DNA from: Phycisphaeraceae bacterium | GTDB taxonomy: Bacteria > Planctomycetota > Phycisphaerae > Phycisphaerales > UBA1924 | Length of the DNA: 64,000 bases | Assembly (NCBI GenBank): GCA_007693965.1 | Contig: RECQ01000052.1 | Coordinates: 1 to 64,000, forward strand | Direction of reading: 5' to 3' | Shown here: positions 1-9,418 of the stretch, in pieces | How the letters are laid out: every line of letters starts with the position of its first letter | How positions within the stretch are numbered: the first letter of the stretch is position 1 | Translations under genes and position numbers: made by a program | The notes under the pieces: model-generated | Seen by the model: only the letters and a program-made list of their open reading frames with translations | What the model was told of the DNA's origin: nothing | The model's database searches: none

Positions 1-51
1 GCGCCCGACTCATAATCGGTGTGGTCGTCGGTTCGAATCCGACCGGGGCTA
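1..51 (+). tRNA. tRNA with CAU anticodon, 3' part; probably tRNA-Ile2
   Basis: Only the 3' part lies in the window. The anticodon loop CTCATAA puts CAT at 11-13. A perfect T-arm follows (GTCGG 27-31, loop TTCGAAT, CCGAC 39-43), then the acceptor strand CGGGGCT 44-50 and discriminator A51. CCA is not encoded. The GACTCATAATC context and the TGGTCG variable region resemble the minor isoleucine tRNA, whose C34 is changed to lysidine by TilS. The anticodon stem lacks the three G:C pairs of initiator tRNA. Elongator tRNA-Met remains possible because the D-arm cannot be seen. Confidence 0.85.
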
Positions 52-220
52 TTGGGGAGTGGCTGTGGCGATGTAACGTGTTGCCGGCACTGTATTTAGA
101 GCGTTCTGTCGGTGGGGGGTCAGGTGGTTTGTGGTGGGGTTGTACAATGTTTGATTGTTCGCGAAAGGCAGTGGGAGCGCTTGCGCAGATTCTGCAAACA
201 TTCTGACTGGAGGCTAAGCC

Positions 221-1744
221 ATGACGACCGCGACCGCGACGAAGACCGGGGCTGGGATTTCCGGGATCAACAGCGATGCGCAGAAATTCATCTCGAAGTC
301 GAAGAAGCTTCTGATTAATGGAAAGTGGGTCGACGCATCGTCGGGCAAGACCTTCGGCGTCTATGACCCGTCGACCGGCAAGGAGATTGTCCAGGTCGCG
401 GAGGGTGACAAGGCGGACATCGATCTTGCGGTGAAAGCGGCGCGGAAGGCGTTCGACTCCGGCCCCTGGCCGAGCATGACGCCCTCCGAACGCGGCAAGC
501 TCATCTGGAGACTGGGCGATCTGCTCGAGAAGCACCTCGAGGAGTTCGCCGCGCTGGAGTCGATCGACAACGGCAAGCCGCTGGCGATCGCCCGCGTGGC
601 GGATGTGCCGCTGGCGGTGGATCTGTTCCGCTACATGGCTGGCTGGGCGACGAAGATCGAAGGGACGACGATACCGATCACCGTGCCGTATGCGCCCGGC
701 GCCCGATTCCATGCGTATACACGGCGCGAGCCGGTCGGCGTGGTGGGGCAGATCATCCCGTGGAATTTCCCGCTGCTCATGGCGGCGTGGAAGCTCGGGC
801 CGGCGCTGGCGACGGGATGCACCATCGTGCTCAAGCCCGCAGAGCAGACGCCGCTGTCGGCGCTGCGGCTGGGCGAGCTGATCATGGAGGCGGGCTTCCC
901 CGAGGGCGTTGTCAACATCGTCCCCGGCTATGGCGAGACCGCCGGCGCTGCGCTGGCGGCGCACGACGATGTGGACAAGGCGGCTTTCACCGGCTCGACG
1001 GAGGTGGGGCGGAAGATCGTTCACGCCGCGGCGGGCAACCTGAAGAAGGTCACGCTGGAGCTGGGCGGGAAGTCGCCGAACGTGGTTTTCGCGGATGCGG
1101 ATCTTTCGGCGGCGATCCCGGGCGCCGCGAGCGCGATCTTTTTCAACCATGGCCAGTGCTGCTGCGCCGGCTCTCGGCTCTACATCGAGAAGAAGGTCTT
1201 TGACCAGGTGGTCGAGGGCGTGTCGGCGGAGGCGAAGAAGATCAAGGTCGGGCCCGGACACGAGGAGGGCACGCAGATGGGGCCGCTGGTCTCCGAGGAG
1301 CAGCTCAACCGCGTGGTGAGTTACCTGGAGGCCGGGTTCGAGGCGGGAGCGCGGGCGATGACCGGCGGCTGCCGCATCGGAGAGAAGGGGTATTTCGTCG
1401 AGCCGACGGTGCTTATCGACACCACGCACGACATGAAGGTGGTGAAGGAAGAGATCTTCGGCCCGGTGGTGACGGCGATGCCCTTCGACGATCTGGATGA
1501 CCTGGCGGCCCAGGCGAACGACACGGTGTACGGCCTCGGCGCCGGCGTGTGGACACGCGACATCAGCAAGGCGCACCTGATGGCGGAGAAGATCCGGGCC
1601 GGAACCATCTGGGTGAACTGCTACAACATCTTCGACGCGGCGATGCCCTTCGGCGGCTTCAAGCAGTCGGGCTGGGGCCGCGAGATGGGCAAGCAGGCGC
1701 TGGACCTGTACACAGAGACGAAGGCGGTCTGCGTGGCCCTCTGA
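221..1744 (+). CDS. NAD(P)-dependent aldehyde dehydrogenase
   Basis: This 507-residue protein is a member of the ALDH superfamily that oxidises an aldehyde to the acid with NAD(P)+; its substrate cannot be told from sequence. The coenzyme-fold motif FTGSTEVG is present, the general-base Glu lies in LELGGKSP (about residue 280), and the catalytic Cys lies in the CCC run of GQCCCAGSR (middle Cys about residue 314). The EEIFGPVV motif follows near the C-terminus. The sequence is closest in style to class 1/2 ALDHs, with about 20 extra residues before the fold. A GGAGG at 209-213 sits 7 bases before the ATG. The leader between the tRNA and this gene has a possible -10 TACAAT at 143-148 but no clear -35. 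A strong terminator follows, so the gene is probably monocistronic. Confidence 0.95.
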   Translation: MTTATATKTGAGISGINSDAQKFISKSKKLLINGKWVDASSGKTFGVYDPSTGKEIVQVAEGDKADIDLAVKAARKAFDSGPWPSMTPSERGKLIWRLGDLLEKHLEEFAALESIDNGKPLAIARVADVPLAVDLFRYMAGWATKIEGTTIPITVPYAPGARFHAYTRREPVGVVGQIIPWNFPLLMAAWKLGPALATGCTIVLKPAEQTPLSALRLGELIMEAGFPEGVVNIVPGYGETAGAALAAHDDVDKAAFTGSTEVGRKIVHAAAGNLKKVTLELGGKSPNVVFADADLSAAIPGAASAIFFNHGQCCCAGSRLYIEKKVFDQVVEGVSAEAKKIKVGPGHEEGTQMGPLVSEEQLNRVVSYLEAGFEAGARAMTGGCRIGEKGYFVEPTVLIDTTHDMKVVKEEIFGPVVTAMPFDDLDDLAAQANDTVYGLGAGVWTRDISKAHLMAEKIRAGTIWVNCYNIFDAAMPFGGFKQSGWGREMGKQALDLYTETKAVCVAL

Positions 1745-1786
1745 CACGCATTCTTCGCGCCCGAGTCAGTTGTGAAATGTGACCAG

Positions 1787-1822
1787 ACGGGCGCCTGTCC
1801 CAGTGGGGCGGGCGCCCGTTTT
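1787..1822 (+). terminator. Rho-independent terminator after the aldehyde dehydrogenase
   Basis: A 9-bp perfect stem (ACGGGCGCC 1787-1795 with GGCGCCCGT 1811-1819) and a 15-base loop are followed at once by TTTT and a further T-rich stretch. It separates the aldehyde dehydrogenase from the glycan cluster. It also shows that the longer open frame starting at 1779 is not the true start of the next gene. Confidence 0.85.
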
Positions 1823-1934
1823 CTGTTGCTTTTCGCGCCGACTGGCTTCGCCCGAGGGCATTCGCCATCGTGGCGGGCCATTGGGGGGAGAGAATCGGCG
1901 GAGTCCGCGGCGGAAGTGGCCGATAAGTGCTGTC

Positions 1935-4394
1935 ATGACGACGCTGGCAGGCACATCGGGCGCCCCCGCGCATGGGGGGCAGACGCGGCGGATTTCTCGG
2001 GATGAGCTGGTGAAGCTCGGTCAGGCGGGTCGCCCGTGGGCGTTCCTGCCGCTGGGTTTGCAGGCGATCGCGAAGTCTCCGGAGGATGCGGGCCTGCGGC
2101 TGCTGGCGGCGGCGAACTTTGCTCGGCTGGGGCTGCGGGGGCTTGGTCTTGAGCAGCTCGAAGCCGTTCCGGAAGCGCAACGCGCCGAGGCGACGGTGCG
2201 GGCGCTGGCGTCGACGCTTGAAGCCATGCCCGACGACGTGCTGACTTCGGCGCGGAGGACGACGATCTGCCGCGGCAACCTGGAGGCGCTGGCGGCGCGC
2301 GGTGTGGACCTGACTGGCCATCTCGACGCCTGGAGAGAGCGCGCCGGGGAGATCGAACACAGGGCCACGGGTGATGGAAACGTGGTCCGGCTGCAGCGCG
2401 GCGACGACGGCGCGATTGCGCAGTGGGTGCGGCTTCAGGATGAGGCGGGGGAGTCGAAGGGGGCGAAGTTCAGCCATCGGCCGGGGGCGGGTGTGTCGGA
2501 TCCGGGATGTCCGCCGCCCTTCGTGCTGGAGGGGATGGATCCGCCGTGGCTGTTTCGTCGGTTGATCGAGGCGACGCCGCCGGCGCCGGACGGATTCCAG
2601 CCGCGGATCTATGTGGTGCAGGAAGATCCGCTCGAACTGCTGGATGGCCTGAGCATGGTGGATCTGCGGCGGGAGCTTTCGTCTGAGCGTGTGTGTCTCA
2701 TCGTAGGACCTGAAGCGGGGGCGAAGTTGGAGGATGAGCTGAAGTCGCGCAGCGCGACGGCGATCAAGGGGGCGGCGCTGGGGCTGCCGACGGTCCGGAC
2801 GCGGGCGACGCCCGGTGTGGGCGAGGCGATCCAGCGGGCCGTGGCGGCGCAGGCGCAGGAGCATGAAAGGCTGAGGGGCGAGGTGGCGGCGCTGTACGCG
2901 GGGCGGGACGCGGCGTGGTGGGCCGGGCGCTGGAAGGCGGCGCTGTCTGGAGAGGGTCGGCCGCTGCGCGTGCTGGTTCCGACGTGCCGATTCTCAACGT
3001 ATGTGCGCCACGCGGCGTCTGACATTGTCGAGGGCCTGCGGGCGTCGGGGTGCGAGGCGAGGCTGCTGATGGAGCCGGACGATCATTCCCGGCTGGCGAG
3101 CGTGGCGTATCTGCGCGAGCTGCGCGAGTTGGAGCCGGACCTGGTGCTGTTGATCAACTACACGCGGTCGTCGTTCAGCAACGTGATGCCGGAGGGCGTG
3201 CCCTATGTGTGCTGGGTGCAGGACGCGATGCCGCACCTGTTCAACGACGAGTCGGGCGGGGCGCAGGGGCCGCTCGATTTTCTGGCTGGTCATCTGCACA
3301 GTGATCTCTTCAAGCGGCACGGCTATGCGAATGAGCGGGCGCTGGATCTACCGGTTCCCGCGAGCGAAACGAAATTTCATGATGGACCGGTGGATGCTGA
3401 ACTTCTTCGCGAACACGAGTGCGAAATCGCATGTGTGACGCATCACAGCGAGCCGCCGGAGGCGCTGCGCGATCGAATGCTGGCGGAGTCGGGGGGGGAT
3501 GCGCTGCACCGGCGCCTGATCGGCGCGGTGTATGAGCGGATGGTTCACATCTGCGACACGGCCCACGCCGAGGCCGCGACGACGCGGATCCGCGAGGCGG
3601 TGATCGAGATTCTCCAGGCCGAGGGGCTTCCGACGGACGGGCCGGCGACGCAGCAGCTCATCCGCCAGGCCGCGGCGCCGCTGGCGGACCGGATCTTCCG
3701 TCACCAGGTTTTTCATTGGGCCCTGAACATCGCCGAGCGACGGGGATGGCGGATGCATCTGTATGGGCGGGGCTGGGAGTCGCACCCGCGCTTCGCGCCA
3801 TGCGCCCGCGGCGAGCGGGAGCACGGCGAGCCGCTGCGGGCGGCGTACCAGGCGGCGGCGGTGAACCTGCACGCCTCGGTGCATTCGCTGTGGCACCAGC
3901 GGGTGCTGGAGTGCGCCATGTCCGGCGGCGTGCCGCTGTGCCGGCGCAAGTTCGAGAATCTTCAGGCGATGCAGCGGGCGACCGCGTTCCTGATCCACGA
4001 ACACTGCGCGCCGGAGTACGGCAAGCTGAAGTCGCGCGACCATCGGCTGCGCACGATCGATTCGGTCGATGCTTTGATGATGGCGGCGCAGCGGCAGCGG
4101 CTGGGGGAGCGGGCGCCGATCGAGCAGATCTACAACGAACGCTGGGCCCTGCCTGAGGTGAAACGACCCGACGTCGCCAGCGCCATGCTGCTGGGCGATC
4201 TGTGCGAGACAACGTTCGCTTCGGAGGAAGAGTTGGAGCGGCTGGTCGAGAAGGCGGTCGAGATGCCCGCGTGGCGCCGGAGCGTCTCGGGCGGGATCTC
4301 GAATCGGGCGCGGCGGCGGTTCACGTACCAGGCGTCCGTGAAGCGGATTCTCGGATTTGTCGCGGAGGGTCTGGAGCGCAGCGCCGGCGGATGA
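1935..4394 (+). CDS. Large CgeB-like glycosyltransferase with helical N-terminal region
   Basis: A protein of about 819 residues. The first 340 or so are rich in Ala/Leu/Glu and probably helical, with no motif I recognise. From about residue 344 (RVLVPTCRFSTYV) a GT-B-like domain begins, and the C-terminal half has LYGRGWESHP (about 605) and the acceptor/donor-loop pattern HQRVLECAMSGGVPL (about 650). These are typical of CgeB/family-1-like transferases that decorate surface glycans or proteins. I chose the ATG at 1935 because the upstream in-frame ATG at 1779 lies at the edge of a terminator. The ribosome site is weak. It is the first gene of a plus-strand glycan operon, and the next gene starts 24 bases later. 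Donor and acceptor are unknown. Confidence 0.75.
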   Translation: MTTLAGTSGAPAHGGQTRRISRDELVKLGQAGRPWAFLPLGLQAIAKSPEDAGLRLLAAANFARLGLRGLGLEQLEAVPEAQRAEATVRALASTLEAMPDDVLTSARRTTICRGNLEALAARGVDLTGHLDAWRERAGEIEHRATGDGNVVRLQRGDDGAIAQWVRLQDEAGESKGAKFSHRPGAGVSDPGCPPPFVLEGMDPPWLFRRLIEATPPAPDGFQPRIYVVQEDPLELLDGLSMVDLRRELSSERVCLIVGPEAGAKLEDELKSRSATAIKGAALGLPTVRTRATPGVGEAIQRAVAAQAQEHERLRGEVAALYAGRDAAWWAGRWKAALSGEGRPLRVLVPTCRFSTYVRHAASDIVEGLRASGCEARLLMEPDDHSRLASVAYLRELRELEPDLVLLINYTRSSFSNVMPEGVPYVCWVQDAMPHLFNDESGGAQGPLDFLAGHLHSDLFKRHGYANERALDLPVPASETKFHDGPVDAELLREHECEIACVTHHSEPPEALRDRMLAESGGDALHRRLIGAVYERMVHICDTAHAEAATTRIREAVIEILQAEGLPTDGPATQQLIRQAAAPLADRIFRHQVFHWALNIAERRGWRMHLYGRGWESHPRFAPCARGEREHGEPLRAAYQAAAVNLHASVHSLWHQRVLECAMSGGVPLCRRKFENLQAMQRATAFLIHEHCAPEYGKLKSRDHRLRTIDSVDALMMAAQRQRLGERAPIEQIYNERWALPEVKRPDVASAMLLGDLCETTFASEEELERLVEKAVEMPAWRRSVSGGISNRARRRFTYQASVKRILGFVAEGLERSAGG

Positions 4395-4418
4395 CGCCGG
4401 CCGCGGAGGGATCGATCG

Positions 4419-5597
4419 ATGGCGTCTTCAGAAGTGTGGTTCGCGATTCCTTCGGCCAATCCGGAGCTGTGCATGCGCACGCTGCCGGTGTGGCGCGAGC
4501 GCGGGTACCGCGTCGCGGTGCTGCAGGACCGCGTTCGGGCCGATGTGCCGGCCGATTTCGTGATGCGTGTGGATGAATACCACGGCTGGGCGTGGGCGGT
4601 GAATCGGTTGTGTGCGGAATTGCTGGAGCGAGGTGCAACGATCGTGGTCAGTGGGGGGGACGACATGCTGCCCGATCCCGGTCACACGGCCGACGAGATC
4701 GCACGCCAGTTTGCCGAGCGCTTCCCGGACGGGTTCGGCGTCATGCAGCCGCAGGGGGATACATACGGACTGGCGCAGCATTACTGCGGCAGCCCCTGGC
4801 TCGGGCGCGGCTGGATCGAGCGCATGTACGGCGGCGCCGGCCCGCTGTGGCCGGAGTACCGCCACAACTGGGCCGACAACGAGCTGTACTGGACGGCCCG
4901 CTGCCTCGATGCGCTGTGGCTGCGGCCCGATCTCGAGCAGCGCCACGAACATTTCTCCCGCGATGGCGCCGAGGCGCCCGCGTACTGGACCGAATCTGTC
5001 GCGAAGCACGATCGCACTGATGCGGAGCTGTTCGTGCGCCGGTCGCGGGCGGGGTTTCCCGGGCACGAGCCGCTCGGCGAGGTGCGGCGGTTTGATCATG
5101 ATCGCTTCCGGCGCGAGTACAGGGCGCTGGCGGAGGCGCACCTGGCCGGTCATCACGGCTTACCGTGGGCCGCGGAGCCGATCGTGGATCGGATGCGCGC
5201 GGCGCTGGACCAGTGCGCACGGCGGGGGTTGATGCGCGTGGGGATCTACGGCGCCGGGCTGCACACAACCGTGGCGGCGGCGGCGTTCGAGCGGGCGCCG
5301 GTGGAGCTTGTGTGCGTGATCGACGATGACGCCTCGCGGCAGGGGGGAACGGCGCTGGGGATGCCCATCGTCTCGCGCGAGCAGGCGGCGGGGTTTGCGC
5401 TGGATGCGGTGGTGTTGAGCGCCAACAGCGCGGAGGAGAAGCTGGTCGCCGCCGCGGCGGGGCTGGCGGGGCGGGGGGTGGAGATTCTTCCGCTGTACAC
5501 GGCTCCGCGTGGGGACGGCGCTGGCATGCCGGATCAGGGAGCGGACGCACCGGCCTGTCAAGATGGCTTTCGCACAGGACCAATCACATGCCCATGA
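4419..5597 (+). CDS. Glycosyltransferase-like protein with C-terminal Rossmann domain (paralogue of 7163-9415)
   Basis: This protein has 392 residues. The N-terminal half (about 1-200) looks like a nucleotide-sugar transferase fold: VWFAIPSANPELC at the start, an acidic VSGGDDMLPDP at about 77-87 that could be a DxD-like metal site, then a conserved block PWLGRGWIERMYGGAG. A linker leads to a Rossmann-like domain opening with GIYGAGLHT (about 275) followed by VCVIDDD, as in NAD- or CoA-binding folds. The same two-part layout recurs in the protein at 7163-9415. GGAGGG at 4405-4410 supports the start, and the end overlaps the next start by 10 bases. The exact activity is unknown; a transferase for surface glycan synthesis is inferred from context. 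Confidence 0.65.
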   Translation: MASSEVWFAIPSANPELCMRTLPVWRERGYRVAVLQDRVRADVPADFVMRVDEYHGWAWAVNRLCAELLERGATIVVSGGDDMLPDPGHTADEIARQFAERFPDGFGVMQPQGDTYGLAQHYCGSPWLGRGWIERMYGGAGPLWPEYRHNWADNELYWTARCLDALWLRPDLEQRHEHFSRDGAEAPAYWTESVAKHDRTDAELFVRRSRAGFPGHEPLGEVRRFDHDRFRREYRALAEAHLAGHHGLPWAAEPIVDRMRAALDQCARRGLMRVGIYGAGLHTTVAAAAFERAPVELVCVIDDDASRQGGTALGMPIVSREQAAGFALDAVVLSANSAEEKLVAAAAGLAGRGVEILPLYTAPRGDGAGMPDQGADAPACQDGFRTGPITCP

Positions 5598-7030
5598 AGA
5601 CGAACGCCCGCCCGACCGTCAGCGTGGTGATACCGCTGTACAACGCCGAGGAGACGGTCGCGGAGACGCTCCGTTCGATCCAGGCCCAGACGCTGGAGCA
5701 TTGGGAGGCGATCGTCATCAACGACGGCTCGACGGACGGCGGGCCGGAGGTCGTCGAGCGGTTCGCGCGTGAAGATCCGCGCATCACCATCACGCACCAG
5801 GACAACGCCGGGGTCTCCGCAGCCCGAAACGCGGCGCTGGACCGCGCTTCGGGTGAATATGTCCACTGCATCGATCCTGATGATCTGCTGACGCCGCGGG
5901 CGTATGAGCTGCTGGTCGGCGCCGAGCGGGAGAGCGGCCTGGGCGGCGCTGTCGGCGGTCAGCGGATCGCGAACCATCACGATGAGCAATTGCACGAGTT
6001 TCGCCCGCCGATCTACTCGATCGGACTGTGGGACCTGGTCTTCCGCTGGTCGACGTGGACGGGGGCGCACCTGGTGCGCCGTTCGTTCTACGAGGATGTC
6101 CGCTTCGACACCCGCTTCCAGGCCTTCGAGGATCGGGACTGCTGGATCCGGCTGGCCGAGCGGGGCGTTCGCTGGCGCTGCGTGGCGCCGATCGTCGCCA
6201 CCTATGTCATCCGCCCGGGCACTTTGAGCAAGCAGGCGTTCAACCTGCTGCGCTGCACAGAGACGGTGCTGCGGGAGCTGCACGATCGGCATCAACGGCT
6301 CGCCTCGGCGAACACGCTGCCGGATCTGACGTCCGAGCGGCTGGATCAACTGCTGGGCCGACTCGCCTTCGAGGCGATGACGCGGGCGGTGATCGTGGAG
6401 GGTGAGCCATGTATCGATCGTGCGGCTGCGGCGTATGCGGAAGCGAAGGGGGCGAAGGAGATCACGCCCGAGCTGGCCGCCAACGCGGCGCGTTTCGCTG
6501 TCATCTACGGTCTGGGCATGGCGCCGGAAAACGATCCTGAAAATGAGCGGCGCTGGGCGCCGGCGGTCCATGCGTGGTGGGAGGCCTGCGAGGCGAAGGG
6601 GTGGGCCGGCGATGGATTCGCCACGGAGGCATGGATGCAGCTTCGCCCGTCACTGGTCTCTGCGGAAGACATCTGCGCCGACATCCTGGATCAATGCGGG
6701 GCGGCGCCGGAGATCACGGTGGTCGGGTTCGGGCAGAACGGGCGCGCCCTGGTCGAAATGGCCACGCGCCGGGGCGTGCGGGTCTTCGTCCGGGACGATC
6801 GCTTCCCGACCGGGCGAGCGGGGGACGATCACGAGGGGGGGGCGGGCGCGCGATTCGAAGCGGTGGACGCGGCGTTGCCGCGGGATCGTCCGGTGGTCAT
6901 CACGCCGCTGCACGATGCGGGGCTGCTCGGTCGCTTCGCGAAGGGCGCCCGGCTGATCCGGTGGAGCGAGCGGCGGATGGAGCTGTTCCGGCGCTCGGCG
7001 CCGGAGGCGGAGATGGCGGGGAGTCGGTAG
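5588..7030 (+). CDS. GT2 family glycosyltransferase with C-terminal Rossmann-like domain
   Basis: This 480-residue protein begins with a classic GT-A family 2 domain: VSVVIPLYNAEETV near the start, INDGSTDGG, the Asn-rich NAGVSAARNAAL, and the metal-binding acidic motif CIDPDDLLTP at about 95-103. An EDRDCWIRL segment near 180 is the usual ED motif of the acceptor side. A helical linker is followed, from about residue 377, by VVGFGQNGRALVEMA, which reads like a dinucleotide-binding beta-alpha-beta unit. The C-terminus is therefore a second domain, as in the two neighbours at 4419 and 7163. Inverting GT2 chemistry with a nucleotide-diphospho-sugar donor is expected; the sugar is unknown. An alternative ATG lies two codons downstream. 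Confidence 0.85.
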   Translation: MPMKTNARPTVSVVIPLYNAEETVAETLRSIQAQTLEHWEAIVINDGSTDGGPEVVERFAREDPRITITHQDNAGVSAARNAALDRASGEYVHCIDPDDLLTPRAYELLVGAERESGLGGAVGGQRIANHHDEQLHEFRPPIYSIGLWDLVFRWSTWTGAHLVRRSFYEDVRFDTRFQAFEDRDCWIRLAERGVRWRCVAPIVATYVIRPGTLSKQAFNLLRCTETVLRELHDRHQRLASANTLPDLTSERLDQLLGRLAFEAMTRAVIVEGEPCIDRAAAAYAEAKGAKEITPELAANAARFAVIYGLGMAPENDPENERRWAPAVHAWWEACEAKGWAGDGFATEAWMQLRPSLVSAEDICADILDQCGAAPEITVVGFGQNGRALVEMATRRGVRVFVRDDRFPTGRAGDDHEGGAGARFEAVDAALPRDRPVVITPLHDAGLLGRFAKGARLIRWSERRMELFRRSAPEAEMAGSR

Positions 7031-7162
7031 ATGGGAGATGAGTGGGGCGGGGCGTTGTGGGATTTCTGGATTGTGTGCAGGCATAAGCGCGGATGTGCCG
7101 AAAAGAGTGCGAGAGAAGGCGTCGGCCTTCCGTGTTTTCCTGCGCCCTGATCGGAGCTTTTC

Positions 7163-9415
7163 ATGCCGCGGAGCGACGTGTGGCTCGCGGTCGCCTCGGA
7201 TCGCCCCGAGGTCTGCCGCCTCGTGCTGCCCGCCTGGCGGGAGCGCGGATATCGCGTCGCCCTGCTGAAGATCGGATCGGGATGGGAGGCGCCGGCGGAT
7301 CGGTCGGCTGCGTGCGAGCGCCGGCCGGGCTGGGCCGCGGCGATCAACCGGCTGGGCAGAACACTGATCCCGAAAGACGCCGGCGCTGTTGTTGCGGGCG
7401 CAGACTGGTTGACGCCTGATCCGGATCTCGAAGCGGCGCGACTCGCGACCGAGATGCTGGATCGTTTTCCGGATGGATTCGGCGTGATGCTGCCGGGCGG
7501 CGCCGATGGCGCAGGCGTCGTGCGCGGGGTCTGGCTGGGACGGGGATGGATCGATCGAATGTACGCAGGCGCCGGGGGGCTCTTCGATGGTCATCACGGC
7601 GTCGCGGCGGAGCAGGAGGCCGTGGCGCTGGCGACCGAGATGGGCGTTTTGTGGCGCCGGGAGGATGTGAAACAGGTCCGTCATCCGGAATTGGGCGCCG
7701 GTGAAGTGATGGCGCCGGTCTGCGCCGAGACGGAGGAGCTGCACGCGCTGGATGCGCCGCTGCATGAGGCCCGGCGGGCGGCGGGGTATCCCGGTCACGA
7801 ACCCATCGAAGCCGATGACGCCCGCGCAGCGACGGCACAGCCCGCTCGCCCTGCGGCGGCGCTGCCGGACATCGCCGAGCGGCTCATGCGCGAGGCGCTG
7901 GAGCACTGCGCGAGAAAAGGATGGGCGCGGGTGGGTGTGTACGGCGCGGGCTTGCACACGCTGCGCGCCGGGGCTGCGCTGGCGCAGCCGCCCGTCGAGA
8001 TCGTCTGCATCATCGACGACAACCCGGACATGGCCGGGCGGCGCCTGTGGCGCATCCCGCTGGTGTCGCGAAGCGAAGCCGGGGGGCTGGCGCTGGACGC
8101 TGTGGTGATTTCGTCCGATTCGATCGAGGAGAAGCTGGCCGCCGCCGCCGCGCCGCTGCGCGAGGCGGGAACGCGGGTGCTGTGTCTTTATGACGACGAG
8201 GCGCAGGCGCGGCTGGGCGAGCGCAAGTTGACGGCGATGTTTTATCCCGCATTCGCCGACGCCGGGCAGTTCACGGAGCATTTTCATCGGATGCTGTGGT
8301 ACCTGCGCCCGATGCTGGGCGATATCGAGGCGGTCATCCTGCCGCACGCGCTGGAGGACCCGACGCCCGGGCCGGCGCCGGCGCACCTGGACTCGTCGCT
8401 GCGTCGATTCGAGCCCGAGTTCTGTGGCAAGATCCGCCTGGTCCGCGCCGATGACGACGCGGCCATGACCGAATCGGCGGCTGCGGCGGATGTCATGCTG
8501 CTCTGGAAGGCGGTCGAGGGAACAGGCGAGATGTGGCCGCCGCCGCCAGCTTCACGCAAGCCGCGCAAACTGTTTCGCGTCGAGCACGAGACCAACCCGC
8601 ACGCCGGCAGCAATTACCTGGCCTGCTCCGAGCAGATGAACCCGCGGCAGAAGTGGGACGTCGAGGCGTCGGCGGCCAAGCTCGCCGACTTTCTCGAACG
8701 CGGCTTCGGCGACAACGGCTACATCTTCGGCACCGGCCCCTCGCTGTCAGCGGCCATGGAGCGGGACTTCTCCGACGGCGCCTGCATCGCCTGCAACAGC
8801 ATGGTGTGCAACCCGGCGCTGATGGAGCGGCTGAACCCGATCGCCATCGCAGTGGCCGACCCGATCTTCCACGCGGGCTGCTCGAGCTACGCGGGCGAGT
8901 TCCGCGAGCATCTGGCGACGATGATGCGCCGCTACGATTGTCCGCTCTTCGTGCCGTGGCGCGACTACCGCGTCTACATGTCGAACCTTGATGAAGATCT
9001 GCGGGGCAGGATCATCGGCGTTCCCGGTGTTCGCAGCGACCGGCCCAATCTTGACCTGGGGTCGCGCTTTGAGGTCGTCATCACGCGGAACATCCTGACC
9101 TACTTCCTGCTTCCCATCGCCTGCACGCTCTTCCGCACGGTGAACATCATGGGATGCGACGGGCGGCCATTGAAGGAGAATGACTATTTCTGGAGGCATG
9201 ATCCGTCGTCGCAGCTCGTGGGGCGCATGAAGGAGATTCGCGATGCGCACCCCGGCTTCTTCGCGATCGACTACAACGAATATTACACGGCCCACTGCGA
9301 CACGCTGCGGCGATGGATCGAGAGCGCCGAAGCGCAGGGGCGGATCATCCGCAACCTCTCCGCCTCGCACATCCCCGTGCTGAAGGAGCGCGAGGCGATG
9401 CTGGAGGGGGTCTGA
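7163..9415 (+). CDS. Multidomain protein: degenerate GT-like, Rossmann, and DUF115/sialyltransferase-like domains
   Basis: This protein has 750 residues. Residues 1 to about 360 align with the protein at 4419-5597 (VWLAVASDRPEVC, VWLGRGWIDRMYAGAG, GVYGAGLHT near 258, VCIIDDN), but the acidic SGGDDM motif has become AGADWL, suggesting a degenerate N-terminal domain. From about 515 a different fold starts with YIFGTGPSLSAAM followed by IACNSMVCNP. It resembles the DUF115 (MptE-like) and GT42 sialyltransferase type of nucleotide-binding fold used in flagellin and capsule glycosylation, and ends around LLPIACTLFRTVNIMGCDG. GGAG at 7152-7155 supports the ATG. The next gene, a CMP-sugar synthetase, starts 4 bases after the stop, so use of a CMP-sugar donor is a reasonable inference. 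Confidence 0.65.
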   Translation: MPRSDVWLAVASDRPEVCRLVLPAWRERGYRVALLKIGSGWEAPADRSAACERRPGWAAAINRLGRTLIPKDAGAVVAGADWLTPDPDLEAARLATEMLDRFPDGFGVMLPGGADGAGVVRGVWLGRGWIDRMYAGAGGLFDGHHGVAAEQEAVALATEMGVLWRREDVKQVRHPELGAGEVMAPVCAETEELHALDAPLHEARRAAGYPGHEPIEADDARAATAQPARPAAALPDIAERLMREALEHCARKGWARVGVYGAGLHTLRAGAALAQPPVEIVCIIDDNPDMAGRRLWRIPLVSRSEAGGLALDAVVISSDSIEEKLAAAAAPLREAGTRVLCLYDDEAQARLGERKLTAMFYPAFADAGQFTEHFHRMLWYLRPMLGDIEAVILPHALEDPTPGPAPAHLDSSLRRFEPEFCGKIRLVRADDDAAMTESAAAADVMLLWKAVEGTGEMWPPPPASRKPRKLFRVEHETNPHAGSNYLACSEQMNPRQKWDVEASAAKLADFLERGFGDNGYIFGTGPSLSAAMERDFSDGACIACNSMVCNPALMERLNPIAIAVADPIFHAGCSSYAGEFREHLATMMRRYDCPLFVPWRDYRVYMSNLDEDLRGRIIGVPGVRSDRPNLDLGSRFEVVITRNILTYFLLPIACTLFRTVNIMGCDGRPLKENDYFWRHDPSSQLVGRMKEIRDAHPGFFAIDYNEYYTAHCDTLRRWIESAEAQGRIIRNLSASHIPVLKEREAMLEGV

Positions 9416-9418
9416 GCC

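Noticed and set aside
1779-1934. N-terminal extension of the CgeB-like protein
   Set aside because: The region starts at a strong terminator and has no ribosome site; the extra residues are basic low-complexity.
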